DNA of 64,000 nucleotides from Telmatactis stephensoni (lineage: Eukaryota > Cnidaria > Anthozoa > Actiniaria > Isophelliidae), in contig JALIZF010001290.1 of the NCBI GenBank assembly GCA_029948255.1, forward strand, positions 1-64,000, given 5' to 3'. The notes below the pieces were generated by a model, which saw nothing but the letters and a program-made list of their open reading frames with translations, made no database searches and was not told where the DNA came from. Below are positions 10,301 to 22,200 of the stretch, in pieces (positions within the stretch are counted from its first letter, which is position 1; the number at the start of each line of letters is the position of its first letter). Made by a program: the position numbers and the translations under genes.

Positions 10301-13300
10301 CCCAATCGTTCTTCACAAAATGTTATATAGTCTAATATCCTATCCTTGGCAGCCTCTGGATCTAAAAAAGATTGCTGTAGCTTTTCCAATGGCAATCCAG
10401 CACTCACAATATTTTCAAAGTTGTTTACTATTTTTCTCCCAGTAACACCTACAAGTACAATGTTTGCTTGTTGGTAAAATTTTGGTACAGACTGTAGCAA
10501 TATACCCACATCAAATACATTGTTGATCATGAATATCTGTAATTTGTGGGTTAGGTTATGACATAATATTCATTTCATTTACATATTGTATAATGAGATC
10601 AAGAAATCTTTTCCTAGTGAACATAAATTGATTCATTTAAACCTGAAAATGATGCAACAGTAACACTGTTTCTATCAGCAGCCACTGAAGGATCTTGGCC
10701 AGGTTTGGGTTTTATTGAGACCCTGTTGCCTGTAAAGCTCTCAGGACTATAGTTCTTTAATTCTTTATTGTATTCATCTAGGGCTCCAATTCTATGAGAT
10801 ATCAAGCCAAAAGACCTTAAGAGTTGTTCTGTGTTTCTGAGCTCACAATGTAAACTACAAATATTAATTGATGTGAGCTCCTCGTCTAAAAGAAACACAA
10901 GATCATCTCGTACGCCAGTGAATCTGTGGAAACAGTCAACAGTATAAAATTAATTTCATGCTACATACATATATATATATTACATACATACATACATATT
11001 ACATACATTGTACATACATATATTACACATTCAATATGTTATACAATAATGTTATTGACCTAAAACAACCTAGTTGAGCATACAAAACAACTTATCTAAA
11101 GTTGCAAGAATGACAATAATGATCAATTTATTTGTACCCTTCAATATTTGCTTTGGTTCCAGAAAAATGAGTTGGGCAGTACTTTTCATTTCTACTTTTA
11201 CAATCTGCTGGGCATCCCTATGATATATAGAAACAAATATCCAGATCATTGAGAGTATGTGGCTGTAGTAAATTACAAACCCTTATGATATTATGTTTAG
11301 TTTGGTGTTCCAAATTACTTAGTAGACTACATATTGTTCAGCTAGTAGCTTGGTATATTAATAATTAAATTTTATTGATTAATTGAACGATTCAGTAAGC
11401 CAGATTTTATAGAGTAAATTTTCATCAATCCATGTACATGTATATACTTACACGTGTAGCTGGACATAAAAAGCAGCATTCAGCACCAAGGCCTTTGCCT
11501 CCTAATTTAAAATCCTCATCTCCTTCTTTTTCAAGCAACAAATAAAGGGCTTTGAGATCTAATGTCACTTGAATAAGTCATAAATATTAATTATTAAACA
11601 CTAAGCAGAGAATATGTTATTACTAAATGTGTGATAGCAAAAACCAATAGGTGATTTACATGATGGCAACTACCAGAATGCCTTACAAATTGTCCTATTT
11701 ACTCAAATTTTTATTCCCCCTTTAGAATAATAAAACATTTGGCACTAATTACTTTGCAAAAGGTGGGCAAACCATTCTGGTAGTTGTAGTATTATTCACA
11801 AATATTTATTTGAATACTTTTGGTGTATACTCCAGCAACATGTAAAACCATCTTGTACCACAACATTGTACAGGCTAAATTCAAGTTGGGCGTACCTTTG
11901 GACTAACAGATTAGCACAGAGTAATATAAATCTCAGACATTTACCTTTAAACTCTACCTGCCAGTGTTTTCCATCAACAGTTATACCATTCTTTTTTATA
12001 GCCCTCTTTTGCAAATTGAGGTCTTGCAAAAGCTCTTTCAGATCATGCCTTTAGATAAAAGAACATTTTTCATGACACATGTTATACCACAGCAGTTACC
12101 AAATCAGTAATCTAATATGGCCACTGCAGTACTACTCAGCTCTCGCTTTCTTCAAACCATAAAATTCATAACAGCTTGTACCTGTTTTCTTCACAATTAG
12201 CTATAGCTAAAGGATAAATAGCTTTAGAGCTCTGAACAGGAAGTAGAGGAGAATGCAATGGTGCAATGGCAACTAAAACTTGTCTCCTGCCTATTTTAGA
12301 ATAAAGATGCAGATAAGTATATAGAATAGACAGCATTGAAATATCGGATATTAGTGATTAGTTGAGTAAAGAAAACAGCAAATCTTCAATTTAATTGATA
12401 ACAAAGAGATAACTCTATGCATATTTATTTTTTACCATAAATTTATTTTTTTACCATAAAATGGACGACCATCCAGCTTCAAACTGAACACAAGCTTATC
12501 TTTTGAGGAACAACCATGTAGCCTCAATTCCCTAGCACACCAAATAAGAACTGGTTCAAGGCTAACTTGATAGCCAGTGATGTGTTGAGGGATTTTTTTT
12601 ATACCAAAGAGGTCTTTGACCCTACCAAAAATCATTGAGCGATATGCCTTCATCTGATTTGTGTTCAACAGTATTGGTGTGTCTGATGAATTCTGAATAA
12701 TTATGTATAGAGAACAAAAGTGTGAGCAGATAATTATGCTTGATTCAGTTAAATGAAGTATTAGATAGAGAACAATAAAAGTCATTATATACAACAAATC
12801 AACACTAAACATCATTCAAAACAAATAATAATAATATATACTTTCAATTATAGCATTAAAGTAGCTATGCCATACAAACCCCTGTTCGACCAAGCTGTGT
12901 TAAATTCGTCATGGTTTGCCAGCCATGGTCAGATATTTTTACTTCAAGCTTTAAAAGCAAAAGTTGCCAATCCGGAACTCTCATTTTTTGAATACGTTCC
13001 TTCCAAACTTCATTGGGGGAAAGAAGTTCAAACGCCTTCTTCACACCCTTCTGTGAACACACTTTTTGAAATGCTTGGTTTATGCATTCCCTTGCCGCCG
13101 ATGGTTTAGTAACGGGATCGCTGGAACAACATTCTGCAATAACATCTTGCAGCGACTCGTTGTTGTCGTGGCAGACGTCTTCGATCTTATTGAACATAGC
13201 CCTTGCTTGTTCTCGTACACGCCGTTTCTTTGTGGCGGGAAGCAGATTCTCGTCGCCCTCAATAGACTCTATGCTCTTCTTCAGCGCGGTAGATCTTGAA

Positions 13301-13791
13301 TTCTTTGGTGTAGAAGTCAGGATTGAGCTATTGACGCTGTCAAATGAGTCCCCATTAGAAGAAACCCAGGAATTACACGTTTGAGCGGGCGAACGAGATC
13401 CGCCATTATCTTCACGAACGAGGTCAAGCTTGTTGATTTCATCGACGGCGTACGGAATGAATGGCAATTTTTTGACAACAGACAATTGCTGCTGTCTTAA
13501 AACGCCTGAAATCAATCCAAAGGCTGAAGCGACGAACACCTTATCCCTTTTTCTTTGCTTATAAAAAAGAGAATGTGGTATTGTTTTGCCACTTCCATCG
13601 TGCAGACATTTTGGATCAATTGAATGGATTTCTCCATGAAATTCATTAAAAATTGAGTTCTCTTTGAATTTGAACGGTTCCTTACAGCAATTACTTTCAG
13701 TCAGTAGATACCAGTCTTTTGAGGAATCGAGATAATCACTGTATACGCGAAATAAAGGAGCAGACTGTCTACATACTCCTGCTCCGATCAT
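7315..13791 (-). CDS. About 15-exon gene, transposase candidate with RNase H-like motif spacing
   Basis: Exons inferred by GT-AG sites and phase, in gene order: 12880-13791, 12455-12692, 12182-12290, 11945-12048, 11452-11567, 11138-11217, 10643-10923, 10300-10536, 9860-9941, 9287-9468, 8921-9013, 8594-8821, 8340-8418, 7726-8046, 7315-7640, giving about 1128 codons. Every junction keeps phase except the one across 10537-10642, which is off by one. Exon 1 is basic, with a KKRRVREQAR patch. Possible catalytic landmarks are KLDGRPFYGRRQVLVAIAP, a Cys pair region (CCFLCPATRGCPADC), LHCELRNTEQLL and SNQGLEAAHLL, the order expected of an RNase H-like DDE/D transposase with a late Glu. The equivalent of the second Asp is not obvious. 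I cannot name the family; calling it the transposase is inference from motifs and from being the largest gene in the element. Confidence 0.6.
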
Positions 13792-13926
13792 TGTGTACTG
13801 TACAATGGAAGTTGAGCGCGAAATTTACGAATTTTACCGCCATATCAAAGCAGTTGCCAAATATGGCAATGCTAGAGTCCAGGAACAGACGACTTTGCTT
13901 GGGTCTTGTCATCTCTTGTCATCATT

Positions 13927-13949
13927 GGAGGTCAAACATCTTGACCTCC
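13927..13949. repeat. Subterminal palindrome, 9-bp arms
   Basis: GGAGGTCAA and TTGACCTCC flank a 5-nt loop, 36 bp inside the right TIR. A possible protein-binding site. Confidence 0.7.
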
Positions 13950-13984
13950 AAAACCGCAAGCTATTGTTTTAGCAAATCTCTCCC

Positions 13985-14017
13985 CGTACAAATCCAGACG
14001 GCTTGCAACTTCTTATG
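13985..14017. repeat. Right terminal inverted repeat, 33 bp
   Basis: Perfect inverted copy of 1342-1374, ending ...CTTCTTATG directly against the resumed BEL reading frame at 14018. Confidence 0.93.
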
Positions 14018-16087
14018 GAACTACAGGCAGCACTTCTAGGGGCTCAGCTCTATGATTACATCAATAAAAGCCTTGCAATAACTCTGTCCAAAGTTGTACT
14101 ATGGAGTGACTCACAGATAGTGCTATCATGGATATCAACGCACAAGGAGCTACCAAAGTTCATCAAAACTCGAGTCGAGAAGATAAAGCAAATAACCGCA
14201 TCACATGCACGGCGACACGAGTGGAAATATTGTCCCACGTCATCGAATCCTGCGGACTTGCTAACACGCGGGATCTCCGCGAAAGCACTCACAGGGAAAC
14301 ACGCCCGCTTTTGGTTTGAGGGTCCTTCGTGGTTAGCACAGCCCGAAGATGATTGGCCGACATGGAAAGAAGTCGAAGTTAGCAACACAACTCACAACCA
14401 TGAATGTGTACAACAACTAATGACAAAAACAACCCCTATGGAATACCCAGAAGTCATCGACATTACAAGATATAGTAACCTGAACACCGCACTACGGATC
14501 ATAGCGCTTGTACTTCGCTTTGTGGCGAAATGTCGAAAGAATATCGTAGGCAGAGTAATCACCACTCAAGATATACGCAACGCAGAGAAAATCCTTATAA
14601 AATCAGCACAAAGAAAAGCATATTTCGACGAAATTCAGCATCTTATGAGTAAACAATCTAAGCCAAAGCGCCCGGCGATCATCGACAAATTGGGACTGTA
14701 CATTGACAAGGACGGCCTCGTCCGATGTCGAGGCAGACTAGAGAATGCACCCCTATCAAAGAAAACCAAATTTCCAGTACTTATTCCCAAAGATAGCTAC
14801 TTGACAGAACTGATCATTCGTGAGGCTCACGCACTCGTCCTTCACGGAGGTGTACGAGACACACTGACTCAAATCAGGCAACAATACTGGATCCCACAAG
14901 GAAGGCAAAAGGTCAAACAAATACTATCTAAATGTGTAATCTGTAGAAGGCATGAAGGCCGCCCTTATCGCTCCGCTATCACTCCACCACTACCCAAAGC
15001 TCGCGTTTTGGATGGTCGTCCATTTCAAGTAACCGGACTCGACTACGCGGGACCCCTGTTTGTCCGCGACATTGGCAAGAAATCAGCCCAAATGAAAGTG
15101 TACATAAGTCTGTTCACGTGTGCCTCCATTAGAGCACTACACCTCGAGATAGTAGAAGACTTATCAGCAGAAGCATTCATTCGAGCCTTCAAAAGGTTTA
15201 TCAGCAGACGGGGAATTCCGGACATGATAATTTCAGACAACGCAAAGAATTTCAAGGCGGGCGCTGAGGAAATAACGAGCCACTCGTTCGATTCGAACGT
15301 ATCGCATGAGTTTCTCACCCAGAAGAGAGTCACATGGCAGTTTATCGCCGAGAGAGCTCCGTGGTGGGGAGGATTTTATGAGAGACTAGTGGGACTCGTG
15401 AAAAGATGCTTAAAGAAGAGTATCGGCAAGGCATCGCTGAACATATTCGAACTCAATACCGTTGTCATCGAAGTGGAGGCGGCGCTCAACAGTCGTCCGC
15501 TAACCTACATGTACAATGACATCAAGGATGGAACTCCCCTAACACCGTCTCACTTTCTTTGTGGCCAACGACTTCTCAATCTACCAGCGGAAAGATCAAG
15601 AGGGGACACAGACTACGTCCCTCCAGGACAGGTAACAGCGAGAACGTTGAGAAAGCGCAAGAGATACCACGAGACCCTATTGAAGTCTTTCTGGACGAGC
15701 TGGAGGAAAGAATACCTCACGAGCTTAAGAGAGTTCCACCAAACCCGAGGACACTTGGACTCACCACCAATTAAACCTGGAGATGTTGTCCTGGTGCATG
15801 ACAATCTCCCACGAAACCAGTGGAAACTTTGCGTTATCAAAGGTCTTCTCCCCGGAAGGGATGGTCGAGTGAGAGCAGCCACTCTGCGTTCGAGTAATAG
15901 AAAAGAACTCATCAGACCGATCGAAAAGTTATACCCGCTTGAAATGTCTGAGAGTCTGGAAGGGCCAGTGCCAGATGACACCGTACCAGGGCCGGCCGAA
16001 ACCTACACCAGACCCGCGAAGAGGTCCGCTGCAGAAAAAGCTCGCCAGAGAATCCGGCAGCAGGCAGAAGACGACACCGAGACATAA
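14018..16087 (+). pseudogene. BEL/Pao retrotransposon pol, 3' part (RNase H end, integrase, C-terminal domain)
   Basis: Continuation of the pol interrupted at 1341. In order: end of RNase H (SDSQIVLSWI, NPADLLTRG), the integrase zinc-binding region (HALVLHGGVRD and CVICRRHEG), and the integrase core with Asp at about 15041 (GLDYAGPL), Asp at about 15235 (ISDNAKNF) and Glu at about 15380 (GGFYERLVG), so the DDE triad is present. The DUF5641-like C-terminal domain follows (PGDVVLVHDNLPRNQWK). It ends at a TAA at 16085-16087. The frame is undamaged for about 690 codons, so the copy was young when the 12.68 kb element broke it. Family call is confident. Confidence 0.92.
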
Positions 16088-16155
16088 TTTAACTTTAATA
16101 AGAACTAAGAAATAAGAACTTTGAACTGTATCTGTTAATTCGCGCCCCGGGAAGG

Positions 16156-16306
16156 TGTTGTGAAATGCGGGCTTCCTGTGTCCCGTTGAAATAATTAATT
16201 AACAACAGTGATTGTGACGTAAGCGTTCGCGCGCGTGCGGTGTATGTTACCGGTGCACAATAAATGGTCTTGAAGCCTACCATTAGCTCTCCCAACTTCT
16301 TTGACA
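16156..16306 (+). repeat. Probable 3' LTR of the BEL/Pao element
   Basis: It is preceded by a purine tract (GGGAAGG), begins TGTTGTGAAATG and can end CTTTGACA, with an internal AATAAA polyadenylation signal at about 16260. The 5' LTR lies outside the window, so the boundaries are not confirmed. After it, sequence resumes as an R1 repeat. Confidence 0.5.
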
Positions 16307-16311
16307 TCGAG

Positions 16312-17023
16312 GGGTTTCAAGACAAATCCCAAATAAAAAAAGGATAAAAGATCAAATATAGGCACAAGAGATTTTTTGACATCATTTTCTGACCAGGGTC
16401 TTTACCTTGAAGTGCTTTCCTTGTTGTCTTTAGAAGCATAGTCCTTGTTTTACGCTCAATGCAGACGATTCTTGATTTCCAGCTTTGGCTATATTTTTAA
16501 GCAGCTTTACTGAAGGCATCTTCACGAAACGAAGAATACACGATCCTCAATTACTCATTGATTATGAGAAGTTTTTAAAGCTGCGGATCCAACTGAAAAG
16601 TCGAACTTTATCCAACTTTGATAATATGCTCTGTTTCCTTCGTCTTTCGAGCAGTTTTTGAATTGACACTGGGCCCGAAGAAAAATTCAAACGTACGGGT
16701 TTTTTTCACTTTAGCCCGTCAAGATTGGCATAGATTGATGATCATGAAAATCGCTCAATTTTACGAGGTTTCCAGAATAATATTTTTAAGTTTTGCAAGT
16801 TAAAACTGCAAGGAAACTTGTAAATTTTCAGTTTTCAAAGTGTCAGCGCGCGTCAAGTTGGCGCCAAAAATCAATCAGCATCGCGATGTACACCTCACGG
16901 ACGGACGACGGACGGACGACGGACGGACGTACAGCCGTTGGGCTCCCTGTGTGTCCATGAAAAATCAACTCGATGGGTTACCATTTTTTCTTAGGTATGG
17001 TGCTCCGCTCGGGAGCTCCGCTA
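16312..17023 (-). repeat. R1 repeat copy A (left-end portion, reversed)
   Basis: Shares GCGCGTCAAGTTGGCGCC, TTGCAAGTTAAAACTGCAAG, a short GGAC-rich tract and the terminal GGGAGCTCCGCTA with copies at 28997, 40467 and, in part, 19275. It is truncated where the BEL element begins, implying that the BEL element inserted into R1. Confidence 0.8.
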
Positions 17024-17045
17024 AAAATAAAAATAAAAATAAAAA

Positions 17046-17897
17046 TTAGGTACTACCTAATAGCGGAGCTCCCATTTAATGAAATCAATAATAATAATTT
17101 TTAATACTTTGTTTTTGAAGTTTTTGATTCAAATTGATCGGGCTTCCTGTGGTAATAGGCAAACAAAGATTGCATTTTGTTGTAAAAGTTGACAAATAAA
17201 GATTATAGATCAAGCTTTATAGCATTTGCTTTAGGGTTGGAAAAACCTCTTGCCCTTCAGTCTCCTGAGAATTATAAGGCTTGCAAGCTCAGTCATCACA
17301 GTGATATTTTTATTCAGATTCAGTCAGACTTTCAGTAATTGTATTTGCAGTAGTGCTTCATAATTCTCAGAAATAAAATCCAAAAATCCCTTAAACTGAT
17401 TTCATTCACATAAATACTGGACCTGACTCAACAGCCTTCAATTAAGCAATTAGACATTACAGAACATTATATTTAGATTTTTCTGTCTTGACAGTATTAT
17501 ATTGTGGCATCTTGTTTTAGTACTATGTCAGGACACAGATAGTTGTCTTTTCATGAAACCGCAAAAATTCTCTCTTCCAGGTTACACTAATCATGACTTT
17601 TAATAAGATGAGATGGTAACACAACTCGAAACAACTAGTACCTAATAACAGATCTCCCATTCCAATTTTAATATTTTTTATGTTCTTGATTCAAATGAAT
17701 TGGGCTTCCTGTGGTAATTGAATAAGTTGAAATGAATATTATTTTAAAAAGCATTTTTAAAATACGTTTTGGTTTTGGTTTGTATATTGTATTGGCTTGT
17801 AAGCTCAGTGACCTTTATTAGGTCTTATTACAGTAAATTTTAATATTCAAATTCACTGTCAGATTTTACAATTGACTTTGAAGTGGTTCATAATTCA
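17046..17897 (-). repeat. R1 repeat copy B (right-end portion, reversed)
   Basis: Starts TTAGGTACTACCTAATAGCG, the reverse of the R1 right end, 23 bp from the end of copy A, so the two copies lie end to end. It is lost at about 17897 where a different repeat starts. Around 17165-17190 it preserves the empty target site of the 4.69 kb element at 44768. Confidence 0.8.
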
Positions 17898-17904
17898 ATA
17901 ATGT

Positions 17905-18460
17905 CCAACATACCCATTCCATTACAATGGTAACGAATGGTGTCTATTGGTGTCTATTGGTGAAATACAACACAGGGCTCCCATCACTATTCCTATACAC
18001 GTCTGTTCAGCAGCAAGTGATAACATCTGCGCATGTCTCCAACTTCTATTGTCTTGAACAAATGTATAATTTTGAAAGAATAATTTCTAGCTGTTCATAC
18101 TTCTGCACTCGACTGTAATGCTCCGAAAAACTTTGGGGAGACTATATACGACTCTCTTTATGAGAGAGGTAGCCTTAAGCCAGGTTGAAACCGTAATAGA
18201 GGCCACTTCCGTCCAGCGGCTCGCGCATACTCGTCATGTTATCACTAGCTGTTCGTCTGTTCATGAAATCTAAACCAGTAAACAGGGCTCCCAACATTAT
18301 CATTCCATAAGGTCGTTTGGGATGCCTGTGGCATCAATCGCGCCCATTTCTTATTGATTAGATAGTAACTTGGGAACCCTGTGGTAACAGCCTCCGGTGT
18401 GCTCGAGATGCTTACCAATGGTTACGAATGGTGCGATTGGTGATTCTAAACTGACAATTA
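17905..18460. repeat. ACGAATGGTG-rich repeat, partner of 23826-23925
   Basis: Contains GGTGTCTATTGGTGTCTATTGG and ACAGGGCTCCCA. These resemble, in inverted orientation, 23826-23925 and, less closely, the unit of the 22495-23630 minisatellite. No coding potential recognised. Confidence 0.5.
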
Positions 18461-18540
18461 GCATATTTTGGTAAGATATGAAATATTGACGGCAAGTTTA
18501 GCCGTTAAGATTGTGATGTGTAATCGTTATTTGTATTATC

Positions 18541-18985
18541 GCCGTTTTCAAAAACCCATATGTTTTGAATAAGTCGAAATCGAAACTCAATAAATTAAAT
18601 GATTCGCCGTTTCCAAACGTTGAGGAACGAAGGCACTCACACGGTCTTAAAAAATCAAAACAATATAACTTAATTCGCGAAAATCTAGACAATTCAACAA
18701 TTTAAGAATGCTTCGTTAAATCCTCGAATGGATATAATCATGGCCGTTTTCAAAAGCTCATTTAATTGTTATGAAGACGAACTTCGGATCGAATATTTTG
18801 AATAACTTCGAAATCAATTTCAAAAACAATAAATTAAAACAATATATAATGATTCGCCGTTTCCAAACGTTGAGGAACGAAGGCACTCAAGGTCTTAAAA
18901 AAATTATAACAATATAACTTAATTCGCGAAAATCTAAACAATTTAAGAATGCTTTAGCTTCGATCGTTAAATCCAACTAACGGAT
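18541..18985. repeat. Direct duplication of about 200-240 bp
   Basis: Two copies (about 18541-18730 and 18743-18985) share GATTCGCCGTTTCCAAACGT, GAGGAACGAAGGCACTCA and TTAATTCGCGAAAATCTA. Confidence 0.75.
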
Positions 18986-18986
18986 G

Positions 18987-19263
18987 CAAGAGACCATAAT
19001 ACTAAGAGAGCGAAGCTCAGTATTGATGTCTGTGCCATGTTCGTGGCGGCTAAGGCTATTTTTAGTAACTTCGCCATCGCGCGCGCAAGGCTCTTAGACA
19101 ATAGAATTCAAACGGTCCCGTCCGCGCGCACGTCAAAATCAAATTCTATTGGTGGAGGGACTTGCGCGCGCGATGGCGAAGTTACTAAAAATAGCCTTAG
19201 CCGCCACGAACATGGCACAGACATCAATACTGAGCTTCGCTCTCTTAGTATTATGGTCTCTTG
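18987..19263. mobile_element. Palindromic MITE M1, copy 1, with 6-bp TSD
   Basis: 277 bp with arms of roughly 120 bp beginning CAAGAGACCATAATACTAAG and ending with the inverse. CGGATG is duplicated on both sides (18981-18986 and 19264-19269). Other copies are at 42371, 59092 (truncated) and 63087 (diverged). It has no coding capacity; the open frames it contains are chance. Confidence 0.88.
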
Positions 19264-19274
19264 CGGATGTCATG

Positions 19275-22200
19275 ATTGCGCTGACACTTTGAAAACTTAA
19301 AATTTACAAGTTTCCTTGCAGTTTTAACTTGCTAAACTTAGAAATATTGTTCTCAAAACCTCATACAAATTTAGCGAATTTCATGATCATTAATCTGTGC
19401 CAATCTTGACGGGTTAAAGGGGAAAAAAACGTACGTTTGAATATTCTTTCGGGCCCGGTGTCGTTTCAAAAACTGCCTCTCGCAAGACGAAGGACACAGA
19501 GAACATTTTCAAAGTTGGACGACTTTTTAGTTGGATTCATAGCTTCAAAAAACTTCTCATAATGAATGAGTCATTTAGGATTGTGTATTCTTCGTTTTGT
19601 GAAGATGCCTTCAGTTAACGCTACTTAAAAATCGAGCTAAAGTTGAAATCAAGAATCGATCGTCTGCATTAATTGAGGGTGAAACAAGGAATGCTTCTAA
19701 AGACAATAAGAAATTAGCACTTCAAGGTAAAGACCCTGGTCAGAAAATGATGTTCAAAAGTCTCTTGTACCTATATTTGATCATTTATCTATTATTTGGG
19801 ACTGATGACTTAAAAAAATAAACATTTATGCACGTTGAACTGTTAAATTTAAACAAACACTCAAGTACATGGCATGTACATTACAATGACATTTTGTTTT
19901 AAAGTGAACTTTTTGCACTACTTTTATTAGTAATAAAATTAGTAAACAAAAAGATTTTAAACTTATTTCAGCCCCACTAATGTTTAAATACAGCTCCAGT
20001 TTGGATCTGCAATTTAATGAAAAAAGTGAGAGGAAAAAATGAAGAAATTTTGCATGCAAACTAGAGACAGAGTTGTTTTCATTATTAAAGCATGAAGTTG
20101 CTCAGTAAGCCCTATGAGCCCTATTAAATGCAAATTGAAAATGCTTAATTCCTTGTTTTCTTCTTATGTTAAGTAGCTGTTTTGATAATCACGTACTTTA
20201 AATTGTATTATCTGTGTAATCTGGAAGAGACAAGTATTCACCTAGTGTGCCATCATTCTATTCTACATTAAAAACCAAACCAAAACAATAACAACAACCA
20301 CAAAAAACAATTAAGATGTCACAAAATATTGAAGACAGACAAATCAAGATAATATGTTGTTCTGCAATATCCCCATCCAGGATGTTGAAAAGGTTTAATT
20401 ACTTGTATCAATTAAAAGAAGTGTTGGAGATTTTTGCTTTCTTTTTCTGAGAATTATGAATCACTACAAAGTAGATTGTGAAATAATGTGACAGCTAGTG
20501 AATCTGAATATTAAAATATATACTGTAATAAAGATCACTAAGCTTACAAGCCCATACTAAACACTAAAAGGGTATCTGGCTCGATTAACGAAAGTTACTC
20601 CAGATATCCTGTACCTTAATTTTTGGTTATAAATATGTGTTGGAATATCTCATATTTGTATACATCTTAATTTTTTTATTATACATTTCATTTTGTTATT
20701 ATGTATACATTTATCATAATGTAACGGTGCAAATCTAATAAACTTGAACTTGAACTTGAACATACAATTCACAGGAGACCAAAGGGATAGAGTATATACA
20801 AACCAAAGCTAATGCTTTTTAAAATAATCTTCATTTCAACTTTTCAATTTTACCACAGGAAGCCCAATTTATTTGAATAAAGAAAATAAAAAATTAGAAT
20901 TGAAATGGGAGCTCTGCTATTAGGTAGTAGTTGTTTTTAGTTGTTTTAATTACCACTTCATCTTAAGTCATGATTAGTGTATAACCTTGAAGAGAGAATT
21001 CTTGTTTTGTGTAAAGACAAACTATACAGCTGTGTCATTCTAATTTTTACATGATACCAAAACAAATTGACAGCACAATATTATCAGGACAAAAAATCAA
21101 AACATAATGTTCTGCAATATCCAGTTTAATTGAAGGATGCTGAAATGGTTCAGTATTTATGTGAATCAAATCAGTTGGAGGGATTTTTGCATTCTATTAG
21201 TTCTGAGAATAATTATTAACCACTACTACAAAATCAATTATAAAATCTGACTGAATCTGAATAAATATCACTGTAATATAGGTGACTGAGCTTAAAAGCT
21301 TATAATTCTCAGGAGACTGAAGGGCAAGAGTTTTTTCAAACCCTAAAGCAAATGCTAAAAAACTTGATCTATAATCTTTATTTTCAACTGTTTTGTTTTG
21401 AGTTTTGAAAATCAAACATTGTGAAACAACTGGCGATTTCTGCAGAAATTCGACATTTCAAGGAAAGGAAAGGAAAAAATCACCATTTTGGGCTCAATTT
21501 TACTCCTTGAAAATCACACATTTTGGACCTCAATTCTTCTCAACAAATTATCCTTTCCTGCACACGAAACAGCATTAACAACCAAATTCAGTCCTAGTCT
21601 TGTGTTCTCATGGACGTTTTGGCCTTCTTTTCCTTTCACGGACACAGCTGCGGCTGATTCATTGTGGCCATTTTGCAAGCACGTGTTTTGGGACTTTTAC
21701 GACCTAAATGCATTCTGGGTAATTCAGCTCCTACGCGACAGCCACAGCCCTTCCCTCCATCTTTTAGAGTTTTTAGTAAAGTCTCGAGCCCCCTCGGAAT
21801 TCTGCCCAAATTTCGCGCTTGCTGTGTTCCTCAATCGTCACAACTCCCAAAAAATGCCATGGCAGGTCCGAGAAATTCCCCTTGGACGAGCTTCAAAGCA
21901 CACTTCGTCTTGGCGCCACTCAAAATTCACCCAGTCAAAGCTACGAGTCAAAATGCCTACGAAGTGTTACACCTTGACGAATTCTTACGGCAAGTAAGCT
22001 CTCTGCTACTTCCAGGCTTAATGATGCCCAGCCAGTAGGAACCAAATGCGAAAAAAGGCTCGAAAATTCACAGAAATCCAAGTTTTCTGGACTTTCAAAC
22101 GCCAACATCACTCGACCAAAAACGCTACCGCTTCAAACTGGTTTCAACCGGTTAACTTGAGCCCTCAATAGTACAAAACAGCAGAAGTTTATATGGTTAC

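Larger units (their letters stand above)
1342..14017. mobile_element. 12.68 kb TIR-bounded element carrying kinase, C2H2 protein, Ulp1 protease and a multi-exon transposase candidate
   Basis: The segment is bounded by perfect 33-bp inverted repeats starting CATAAGAAGTTGCAAGCC, at 1342-1374 and 13985-14017, and it splits a BEL/Pao pol so exactly that the flanking frames stay in phase. That is the signature of a DNA transposon insertion, not of a rearrangement. No target-site duplication abuts the ends; ACTA occurs at 1338-1341 and 14020-14023 but using it would remove two conserved BEL residues. Contents: kinase (2634-3689, -), C2H2 gene (3974-5085, +), Ulp1-like protease (6124-7014, -), about 15 exons (7315-13791, -), a purine microsatellite and several hairpins. 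Ulp1 proteases are known cargo of some large eukaryotic transposons (the KDZ/Zisupton group), but I cannot place this one in a named superfamily. Confidence 0.85.

Noticed and set aside
1342..14017. Interpretation as a simple chromosomal inversion with duplicated breakpoints
   Set aside because: The flanking BEL frames rejoin exactly without the segment, so insertion is simpler than inversion.
21488..21997. 169-codon open frame
   Set aside because: No domain, composition not protein-like, located in an insert within R1, with overlapping frames; treated as chance.
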